DNA of 64,000 bases from Daucus carota subsp. sativus. Taxonomy: Eukaryota > Streptophyta > Magnoliopsida > Apiales > Apiaceae. Where the stretch lies: assembly GCF_001625215.2 (NCBI RefSeq), contig NC_030381.2, positions 48,569,214 to 48,633,213 of the forward strand, in the 5' to 3' direction. Below, one piece after another: positions 12,043 through 21,403 of this stretch. How positions within the stretch are numbered: position 1 is the stretch's first letter; each line of letters starts with the position of its first letter. The position numbers and the translations under genes are program-made. The notes below the pieces were generated by a model. That model saw only the letters and a program-made list of their open reading frames with translations. It was not told the DNA's origin and ran no database searches.

Positions 12043-12414
12043 GAGCAAGTCCAATAGGTGTGCTAAATCTAGTCTTAAATCCAAAAATAGGGAATATGGG
12101 ATAAAATTGCACTCCAACACTATGCTAGTGATGTGCTAAATCACTAGCACAAGCCTCCCCTTCCCTATTTTTAGAATATGCTAGCCACTTCTAAACTATT
12201 TTTATCATTAAAATATTCATTTATCTCTCTCCTCCACATCATTTCCCTCTCTTCTCCACACCAAAGTTGTTTAAGTTTAATATTATTATAATAATAGGGA
12301 ATGGATATAGGGAATACTATTGGAGCTCATGTGCTAAATCTTGTGCTAAATCACTAAGACATATTATTTTATAATATTTTTAAGGAACCTCTTAGCATAG
12401 TGTTGGACTTGCTC
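12043..12414. mobile_element. Tourist-type MITE (TTA duplication), copy A
   Basis: It begins GAGCAAGTCCAATAG and ends TGTTGGACTTGCTC, near-perfect inverted ends. TTA lies on both sides (12040-12042 and 12415-12417). A 3-bp TTA duplication points to the PIF/Harbinger superfamily. Noncoding, 372 bp. Confidence 0.8.
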
Positions 12415-12417
12415 TTA

Positions 12418-12791
12418 GAGCATCTCCAAGAGACTCTTCATTTAAGCTCCTAACTTGAGATTTGAGGAGGGAGAGGAAAAATGTTGCTCCAAAAGACTCT
12501 TAAATGGCTCTTAAATCACTAAGAGCCTCTTGTTTCTCTCTCCTCTCTCCTCAAAGTTAAGAGCCACCACATGGCTCCTAACTTATTTTTTCACAATAAA
12601 AAAATATTTCCCTCCAATTCACCTTCATCTTTCCCTCTCTTTTTGTTATAGTGGAGCCCAATATATGAATAAAATATGAAATAGAGAAGAGATGTAAAAG
12701 GAGTTTACACTCTTAACTTTGTCCTAAAAAACTAAGAGCCACATTTTTTATATTATATTTAGGAGCCAACAAAGAGGCTCTTGGAGATGCT
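12418..12791. mobile_element. Tourist-type MITE, copy B, abutting copy A
   Basis: It begins GAGCATCTCCAAGAG and ends CTCTTGGAGATGCT. Its left TTA (12415-12417) is the right TTA of copy A. The right edge has lost the last base of the inverted repeat and its TTA. The related ends and 374-bp length place it in the same PIF/Harbinger group. Confidence 0.75.
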
Positions 12792-12821
12792 GAAATTATA
12801 TTGAGGCAGCATATATATATA

Positions 12822-13279
12822 TAGGGATAGGATCAAATAAAAACTTTTTTAAGTTACAAACTTACAAACTTTTTTTTATTCTCCTATTGTGTTAATCCTT
12901 AGTTATATAAAGTATCCATGTTGAAAATTTTTCAAAAAGCATCACAATTTTTAAAAATAACGCATAAATAAATCGCGTTTTCAACACATTTATAACTGGG
13001 GTTCAACATCGGGTGTTGAACACTAATTATCATTGTGTTGAATATATCTAAAAATATGTTTAAACTATACCTCTAGGGTTTGGGTAGGGTCTAGAAACAT
13101 AAATATTAGTTATATAACATGTTTACCTTAGTTCTTACATTTAAAAATTGGTTTATGTACTTCTCCACCACTATTTTAGTCAATGTTCAACAAAAAATGT
13201 GGAAAAAATGTTGAACTCAAGTTATATATGCGTTGAACAAAAAAAGTTTGTAAGTTTGTAAGTTTGTACCAGAACCCTC

Positions 13280-13285
<6 letters not shown>
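12822..13285. mobile_element. (TA)n-flanked miniature element, copy 1
   Basis: About 460 bp between a short AT run on the left and (TA)n at 13284-13310. One end reads AGGGATAGGATCAAATAAAA, the other AACCCTCCCCTA. Just inside are inverted blocks built on ACTTACAAACTT. The body contains GGGTGTTGAAC and TTCAACAC motifs. The same element occurs inverted at 18293-18745 and 18810-19270. The setting in TA microsatellites recalls Micron-type elements of plants; the family assignment is inference. Confidence 0.7.
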
Positions 13286-13310
<25 letters not shown>

Positions 13311-13319
<9 letters not shown>

Positions 13320-15178
13320 AAAAAACTTTGGACCGGGTTACAAACTTTGGACCGGGTTACAGCTCACCCCAAAAAGGACTGGTTCCGCCCCTTTAGATAA
13401 ATAAGTAACAACAGATGCAACGGCATATCAAGTATCGAGTATGATTTCAAAGATATTTAATTCTGTAAATTAAAATATGTTATTTTAGAAAAATAAAAGT
13501 TTAAACAAAATTTGGGATAGTTCTTGACTCGATTTCACACATATATGAATCCAGTGCATATATGTGTTGCATAGAAAAAGGTGAGTTCAACTTTGTGGTG
13601 CCAGAGAAGTAGAATACGCAAAAGGATGCATGAACCAAACGGTATGCTAGAAAGTCATGTTAGTGACAGAACCCAATCTGCTGCTAGCGTCTAACATCGC
13701 CTCAACTCTACTCTGAGTCCACACATGTGTTGGTGTGTCTGCACGAGTTTGTGTAATATCTCATTCCCGGTTAGACTTGCTCATATTTATTGCATTGCGG
13801 TCAGTCTCAGCTGTCATGATAGTGGAAGTAGCTATATATCTAGATATATAATTGAACAAGGAGAAGATCCTCATAGAATCTTCAACATGTTGTTAAGTTG
13901 GACTACATATCATATAAAATTTGCTGGACATCTGATATATATTTTTTTTGATTTATTCTATTTGATTTTATATTAAAAAATAAAATAATAATAAATGATG
14001 TGAAATGATGATCAAGAGATTGATTAATGAAATTTGTATATATTTTTCTTTCCTTTCATTTCTTTACCCTTTTTTGCATTACTCTCACATATTTAAGACG
14101 CATATTAAACATAGTTTTGTAATCTAGTTTTAAAATTTTTCCTTTTATATAAATTTAAATATTAATCTTTTTTTTAAAATCAATTAAATGTTAAACTTTC
14201 ATTTAGAAGAAAAAAATTCAAAATAATTTATCATATTATATTTTATAGAAATATATAAATTTGTGTCGAATCCTCTTTTAATTTTATTTTTAATATGTGA
14301 CATAAATTTTGAGCAAAAATTTGGTAGGATTGGAAAACTCTGAATTGTGCAAACTGCAAAGATAACAAAGAAAAACGAAACCTAGTAGGAAGACGTCATT
14401 TTCTAATATAAGTAGGTGTATGTGTATAAATAGTCAAAATGATGTGAATTAATCAAGGTATAAATGTGGTAGATGAGTGAAACGTTAATGTACATGGACT
14501 TCCTTGCTTGATGTTAGTTTCTGAGTCATGAGCCCACTTGGGTTTCACATTAAACAAAATTAATCCCCTCGACCATGCTCTTTTCAGTTTTCACTATCTA
14601 TGGTTTGGATGAACTTATTTTACTTATTAAAGATAATAATAATATTATTCAATATGAAAATTGTAATTTCAAGTTATAATACATTCAAAAACACTCCCCC
14701 TCCTCTCTAACTTCCCATTTTAATTTCTGACATTGATATAAATCATCATCAAGATGAAAAGTTGATTATATTTATCAATTTTATTATAAAAGGACTAATA
14801 AAATGAATTATACTTTTAAACGTAACTAAATTATATTGATGATATGATGCATCCTATGCTTTAGATATTTCAATGTCCAAATATGTATATTCTAAATTTT
14901 GAAAAGAAAAATATCCTTTTTGAAAACCGTTAAGAAGTTAAGAGTGGAGCATAATTATATAAGTGATTAAGTTCATTGCGCGGATACATCATATCAATAA
15001 AAAAAAAAAAGGGTTCACTAAATAGTAATGAGAATTGAATAGTTCCTTTAAACATTTTTGTGAAATTAAAGAATGTATTAATATAAAACTTATATATTTA
15101 CTCCACAAATATAGATAAATAATTAGTATTGTATGAATGATCCTCATTTCTCGCAACTAAAACTATCTTGAAATAAAA
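13311..15178. other. intergenic AT-rich DNA with a decayed Stowaway remnant
   Basis: At 13327-13362 the unit ACTTTGGACCGGGTTAC occurs twice in tandem. About 14080-14250 resembles, at low identity, the body of the Stowaway elements at 17180 and 38902 (ACATAGTTTTGTAA, then T-rich and A-rich arms) but has no recognisable ends. No gene is visible. Confidence 0.4.
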
Positions 15179-15223
15179 TACTCCCTCCGTTTCAAATCAC
15201 ATGTCCACTTTCAAAAAATTATA

Positions 15224-16859
15224 CTCCTTCCGTTTCAAATTACATGTCCACTTTAAAAAAATCACATAGTTTAAGAAAAGTGGATTGTGAGAAAAAAGAT
15301 GTGTTTTAAATCATTAATTGAACATAATATGTGGTGTATGGTTGATCTTGGAAATATAAATTAGTAATACTAGTTTATAACCCATGCCAAGCACGGGATT
15401 ATATAAATTTTTTAAGTTTATAACTTACTGAAAATATAATATTTTTGATATAGTTATTTAAATTATTATTGTTGAGATACAAAACTTATTATGCATTAAC
15501 ATATTAATATTTAATTATGTTTAAGTTTTATTTTTCAAAATAAATATTCTCAGGATACATGTTATTATATGAATTTTTTAAAAAATGGTACGTTTTATTT
15601 TATTAAAATCATTATGTTTTTTTTGATTCTATATAGATGGAAAAAAAATTCTAACACCAGCGCATATAAATTGACTGAGAGTGTATTCAATTTTTAATAC
15701 AACTTAATTTTTTATTTCATAATTGTTTTAGACGTCTAATAAATATTATTAAGTGTAACACTAATTGAAGTTCTTGTAAATTTAATATTCATGAATATTT
15801 GTCAAAGTAATATAAAACTATAAGAGAGATTATAAATTGAATGAATTTAAAATTAATTTATTTATTAATTTTTTTGACAAAGTTTTGTAAACATCTTTTT
15901 ATGACTATAATCAGAGAATTCACATTAATTTTATTATCGTTGAAATTTGCGTTTGTCATAGTAGTGCTACCACCCCTTTCCGTTATTATAATAATATAAT
16001 AATATTGTGAAGAGTTGAACAACGTTAAATTACATGATAAAAACCAATTTTTAATAGTTCCGTATTTGGTACTGATGTTCTTCCACTGAAGTAAAATTTC
16101 GCATATTAATAAAAAGTATATATATGGATAATATCGATTTGGTTATTAATATCAATATAAACCTTTATTTATTTGAATGCTGAAATATGATAGGAGTTTT
16201 ACAGAGTTGTTTCATAAATTAAATTATTTGAGTTCAAAGAAATATAAATAAATAATTTTATTGGTTGTATAATTGTTGCATTACAAAATCCTAACAACAT
16301 TAAAAGTCTTTTTTTAATAGCATAACATTGAAGTCTTTAATTATTAAATCCTAATCAATATCAAAGTCTAATAATTATAAAATCCTAACCAATATTAAAG
16401 TCTTTATTTATAAAATCAAAATATATATGAAAGTCTTTTCATAATAATATAATAAAATTATAAAATCCTAACTAATACGATATTTTTTTTCATAATAGTT
16501 TAATGATTTTATTAAGTAAAAAGTTTATATTGATTATAAAATCCTAATAACTATAGAAGTCGTCTTTAATTATAATATCTTAAAATATTATAAATTCTTG
16601 ACCAATATAAGTTTGCTAATGATAATATAATACTTTTAATAATAATAATAATAATAATAATATGATATAAGATGACCAAATTTTGGTACTTTTGGTACCG
16701 ATGTTCCACTGAAACATGCTTTCGCTTATTAATTAGAGGTATTGATGTGAAGGAGAGTTGATTTTGGAAATATAAATTTACATTGAAAGTTGAAGTGGAC
16801 AAATATTTTGAAACAAATATTTTTTTCTAAAGTGGACATGTATTTTGAAACGGAGGGAG
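15224..16859. mobile_element. inner Stowaway MITE nested in the outer one
   Basis: It begins CTCCTTCCGTTTCAAATT and ends TTTGAAACGGAGGGAG. TA lies at 15222-15223 and at 16860-16861, so it inserted into a TA inside a relative of itself. It too is interrupted, by about 1.37 kb of unrelated DNA (about 15368-16740). Confidence 0.8.
15368..16740. mobile_element. unclassified insertion inside the inner MITE
   Basis: The two flanks match the uninterrupted body of the outer MITE, so the intervening DNA is a later insertion. Near its left edge is a hairpin-prone ACCCATGCCAAGCACGGG, a motif found near the ends of many dispersed plant repeats. A segment GATGTTCTTCCACTGAAG (16074) recurs as GATGTTCCACTGAA at 16701 near the right edge. 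No open frame or clean terminal repeats were found. Edges are approximate. Confidence 0.5.
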
Positions 16860-17179
16860 TATAGTTTAAGAAAAGTGGATTTTGAGAAAAAAGAGGTGTA
16901 ATAAGTCATTAATTGAACTTAATGTGTGGTGTATGGTTGATCTTGGAAATATAAATTTGAAATATGTGAAGGAGAGTTGATTTTGGAAATATAACTTTAC
17001 ATTGAAAGTTGAAATGGAAATGTATTTTGAAACAAATTTTTTTTTCTAAAGTGGACATGTATTTTGAAACGGAGGGAGTATTTTCTATAACGAATTAATA
17101 GCTATGGTACTTAGAGTAATTATATTTTGACATAATGACATTCCAAATAAATCAAGCTATTTGCATATATTAACTTGTA

Positions 17180-17430
17180 CTCCCTCTGTCCCATTTAATT
17201 GTATACGTTTCTTTTCAACTACTCGACACGCATTTCAATGCTCTTATAAAACATAGTTCCGTAACTTATTTTTGAGATTTTCTTTTTCTGAATAAAAATA
17301 TAACGTCCAAACTTTAATTCAGAAAAAGAAAATTTTAAAAAATAATTATACAACCACACTTTACAGGAGCATTAAAGTCCGTGCCGCGTCCCCGTCCCCC
17401 AATGTATACTACTCAGGGGGACGGAGGGAG
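17180..17430. mobile_element. Stowaway MITE with TA duplication
   Basis: Ends CTCCCTCTGTCCCATTTA and GGGGGACGGAGGGAG, flanked by TA (17178-17179, 17431-17432). The arms pair over most of the length (CGACACGCATTTCAATGCTC with GAGCATTAAAGTCCGTG), so it is a foldback element of 251 bp. It lies 200 bp beyond the 3' end of the WRKY coding region. Same family as 38902-39145. Confidence 0.88.
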
Positions 17431-17633
17431 TAATAGAAATATACAAGAGCACTTTCCAAAACATATTTTTGTCTATATTTTCCATTACAGTACGTGTCCT
17501 TGCACGGTTGCATGAGGAGTTATAGCAAACACCACGCACGTAAAATTATACTTTCAAAAAGGGAAAAAAGATCGTATTCTGCCTCTTCAGTTCCATAAAA
17601 GGAAATTGCAGATAAAAGAGCTCAGCCATGAAA

Positions 17634-18742
17634 CTAGAAATGCTGAAGTGGACCGAGTGTGAGACTATGCTGCAAATAATCGTTAGACCTTGTAGTTCCA
17701 TTAGTATCTTCATAACATTCGTGAATAGGATAATTTAACGGACTGAGAAAGCTTGGACTGCCTATGGACAAATTAGCTCTCAGACTGGCGGGCAGGTGAT
17801 GATTATGTGAACCTTCGTAGGTTGTGATCACAATTGACGGATCTTCAAATGACCTTTCCACATGTTTCTTCACCGGACATTTTTGTGTTGTGCACCGATA
17901 GTATCCCCTGCAAATGCCGAATTTCGGGTAAATACATTTAGATAGCATACATGTGAAATCATAAAGTTCAAGAAACAATGGTCAAGATATATAAAAATTC
18001 AATGTCAATCCGAGTGATATGTATAATTGAGCCCGTTTAGTAAATTTAAATAATTTTATATTATAAGTGAGTTATAAGTTATTAAAAATGTAAATAAAAA
18101 TAAATGAATGATAATATTGACTCTTTTCATATAAAATATTTATTTAAAAAAACCTCCTACTAATCATTGGTTCCAAGTAAGTTTTTGTCTTCATATTTTA
18201 ATTCTTCTAATTTTATGTCAGTTTCTATCTTTTTTAGCTTAATTTTAAATTTTTGATTTATTACATAAGCATATATATATATATATATATATAGGGGAGG
18301 GTTCTGGTACAAACTTACAAACTTACAAACTTTTTTTGTTCAACACATATATAACTTGAGTTCAACATTTTTTTAACATATTTTGTTGAACATCGATTAA
18401 AATAGTGGTGGAGAAGTACGTAAACCAATTTTTAAATGTAAGAACTAAGGTAAACATGTTATATAACTAATATTTATGTTTATAGACCCTACCCAAACCC
18501 CAGAAGTATAGTTTAGACATCTTTTTAGATATATTCAACACAATGATAATTAGTGTTCAACACCCGATGTTGAACCCCAGGTACAAATGTGTTGAAAACG
18601 CGATTTATTTATGCGTTATTTTTAAAAATTGTGATGTTTTTTGAAGAATTTTCAACATAGATACTTTATATAACTAAGGATTAACACGATGGGAGAATAA
18701 AAAAAAGTTTGTAAGTTTGTAACTTAAAAAAGTTTTTATTTG

Positions 18743-18803
<61 letters not shown>

Positions 18804-20279
18804 CTATATAGGGGATAGTTCTGGTACAAACTTACAAACTTACAAACTTTTTTTGTTCAACACATATATAACTTGAGTTCAACATTTTTTTAACATATTT
18901 TGTTGAACATCGATTAAAATAGTGGTGGAGAAGTACATAAACCAATTTTTCAAGGTAAGAACTAAGGTAAACATGTTATATAATTAATATTTATGTTTCT
19001 AGACCCTACCCAAACCCTAGAGGTATAGTTTAAACATTTTTTTAGATATATTCAACACAATGATAATTAGTGTTCAACACCCGATGTTGAACCCCAGTTA
19101 TAAATGTGTTGAAAACGCGATTTATTTATGCGTTATTTTAAAAAACTGTGATGTTTTTTGAAAAATTTTCAACATGGATACTTTATATAACTAAGGATTA
19201 ACACAATGGGAGAATAAAAAAAAGTTTGTAAGTTTGTAACTTAAAAAAGTTTTTATTTGATCCTATTCCTATATATATATATATTGTAACATATATTAAG
19301 TTAAAATCATCAAATGATTTTAAAATATGGTTCTAAAGCCCGGACAAGAAGGTTCTTGACATCCATTTTGTGTCATCTTAGCACTCAAATTATTATATTA
19401 TATATTTAAAGACTTGCCTCGAAAGTCTTGTGCATGAACGAAACTCTTGCTTCCTCTTGATCTAAAGTCTCTCCAATGGTCAATAATAAGAATATGTGGA
19501 TCCAACTATCATGTATGTTAAAGAATCCTAAGACTGAACAATGACTGGATCAATCAACCTGGCCAGAAACTATTAATGTAGTGTTTACCATGTTTTCCAC
19601 GATCTACCCGTTTTGATTCATTAGTTTCAGGAACCTAAGAAATATATCTCATCTACTGATAATAAGAAAACCATCTACTGATAATAAGAAAACAGTAAAA
19701 GACCTTGGATAAGGGCTGCTCTTTAAAGCCTTCTGCCCATATTTTCTCCATCTATATCCATCTTCAAGATGATCAGTCTCACTCTTAGTCATGAAAGCAA
19801 ATCTTGGCGCGCTCTCCTTTTCCTCTGCCTTCAGCTTTTGCTTGCTGCTAAATTTTCATCCGAATCAACCAATGTCTTATAGAGCTTATATATCTTAGCC
19901 CAGAGACCTTGATGAAGAACAAGGTTTTATGTAGAAATAAGTTGTGAACTTACATTTTCTTTGAGCTGTCACCTCCATCTCCTCCTTCCAGTTTCGATTG
20001 CTTGTACTTTTTGCTATTGTCAGCAGATTCTTCTTCATTACCAGCCTCGTTCGAAGAAGGTATTACCAGGGAGTTCTCTCTTGGATGAATGGTAAGATCA
20101 GAATTATAAGTTGATGTCAAACTAAAAGCTTTAGCAGATCCATACAAGGAAGTATCGGAATAGTTTATGTATTGAGAAGGATAATGAAGTGGTGCAATGG
20201 AGAAAGAGTCATTAGATGTAAACAACAATCTCTGAAATGAATCATTGTAGTAGAGCTCTCTTGCATCTTCACCAGACAT
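17634..20279 (-). CDS. group IIc WRKY transcription factor, with apparent one-base frame disruption
   Basis: Exons on the minus strand: 19954-20279; a second ending at 19704; 17634-17907. The product binds W-box DNA (TTGACY). It has one WRKY domain with WRKYGQK and the zinc ligands C-X4-C-X23-H-X-H, which define group IIc. The flank DHLEDGYRW resembles the WRKY8/28/71 branch. The intron inside the domain, at the PYPR/GYYR junction, is the usual one. Oddity: with the natural acceptor at 19849-19850 the reading is [13 protein letters not shown], but a T4 run (19799-19802) then breaks the frame to FMTKSE. Using a later AG (exon from 19829) gives an open protein of 241 residues that loses that conserved-looking stretch. 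Either an extra base or sequencing error, or the alternative acceptor, is possible. Intron 2 carries two copies of a (TA)n-flanked element. Confidence 0.85.
18293..18745. mobile_element. (TA)n-flanked miniature element, copy 2 (inverted)
   Basis: Reverse-complement relative of 12822-13285, beginning AGGGGAGGGTTCTGGTAC after a TA tract and ending TTTTTATTTGATC before a long TA tract (18746-18800). It lies in WRKY intron 2 and differs from copy 3 at only a few positions by eye. Confidence 0.72.
18810..19270. mobile_element. (TA)n-flanked miniature element, copy 3 (inverted)
   Basis: It begins AGGGGATAGTTCTGGTAC and ends TTTGATCCTATTCCT, followed by TA repeats. It is in the same orientation as copy 2, separated from it by about 60 bases of TA repeat, and also lies in WRKY intron 2. 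Confidence 0.72.
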
Positions 20280-20396
20280 TAAGAAGTATTATGTGAAGAG
20301 TGAGAGAAGATCAAGTTTGAGAGAGAAATTTCTTGTGAAGCATATGCATAAGTTCTGAAATAAGAGCTCTCTTGCTTTTTCACTTGAGCTTACTTG

Positions 20397-20405
20397 TATA
20401 TATAA
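20397..20405 (-). promoter_or_regulatory. TATA box of the WRKY gene
   Basis: On the minus strand TTTATATATAC lies about 120 bases upstream of the WRKY start codon. Confidence 0.5.
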
Positions 20406-20410
20406 ACCAT

Positions 20411-20416
20411 GGTCAA
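20411..20416 (-). promoter_or_regulatory. W-box next to the WRKY TATA element
   Basis: TTGACC on the minus strand is a perfect W-box, immediately upstream of the TATA element. WRKY promoters often carry W-boxes used for auto- or cross-regulation. A six-base match can occur by chance, but the position is suggestive. Confidence 0.45.
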
Positions 20417-21403
20417 GCACCTCAGTATTCAGCAAAGTCTTGTTATCTGTCGCTGACATCATACAGGAGATATCAGAGATGACATCAGTAATAGTATTTG
20501 CAATTTCAGTTTGCCTTCCAGCATCAAGTCATATAAGCTTTTAAGTGGTTTTATTTTAAACCTAAACAACGAAAGCAACTTCTTTTAGATTAATTAAGAT
20601 GGTGAGAATTAAGACTTGGTCATGTTAGATTGTTGGTGACAAAACTTTTGGACTTGGAACATGGAAATGTTAGATAGAAATCATCTATCTCTTGAGACCA
20701 CTATCGGGACCTTATGATTGTCTGTACCAAAATTTCTGTCCAAAAGAGCACCATGTTGAAACGCATACATCTTCTTGGGTTGAACTTTGAATGCTTCTAG
20801 AAATAGGTTATTTAAGATTATTTCAAGTAAATAGGCTTGGCCCGATCAATCTGGGAAAGTTTGATGCTGTATTCAATAATACAAACTACAAAGAGCGACT
20901 CAATTTGTATCCAGCATGTAGCAAATCTATTATCATACAGTATGGCAGAGGTTTAGCACATATAACATTATTATCATCATAATCTGGATAAATGTAAAAA
21001 TACAATCCTAAAATTGAGGAGTGTTTAGAACAATGGCCACGATGTAGTTTCTATATATCTCAACATTGTCATCACCATTGTAGCTGATATACGAATGGAA
21101 ATATGAAGCTACTACAAGATGACAATGGCTTTAAAAAAATAGCTTAAAGATGACTATATCACAAGAATCACGCTAAGATATGACACTAATTTAGGCAACA
21201 TAACTATCAAGATGTTTGTCACAATAAACACAATAATAGATCATTCAATAACCAAAGTTAAATATGAAATTACATTTAATAATACAGACTAAATAGCAAA
21301 CCCGCATGTGCAGTAAAATGCAGTTAAATTTTGAACGCCGCCAAGCCAAGCACATGATCATACGAATGACACAATGGATAAGTAAATGAAAAAATGATCT
21401 CAG
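20417..21403. other. intergenic: WRKY promoter and PDCD5 3' flank
   Basis: The first few hundred bases are WRKY upstream DNA; the last few hundred should hold the PDCD5 3' untranslated region. A short frame at 20791-20982 has no recognisable features. No repeat ends seen. Confidence 0.4.

Larger units (their letters stand above)
15181..17078. mobile_element. outer Stowaway MITE, split by a nested copy
   Basis: The left end CTCCCTCCGTTTCAAATC at 15181 pairs with the right end ATTTTGAAACGGAGGGAG at 17078, with TA at 15179-15180 and 17079-17080. Its body is interrupted after 15221 by another Stowaway and resumes at 16862 with GTTTAAGAAAAGTGG. That is exactly the continuation found inside the inner copy. 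Without the insertions it would be about 260 bp. Confidence 0.8.
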
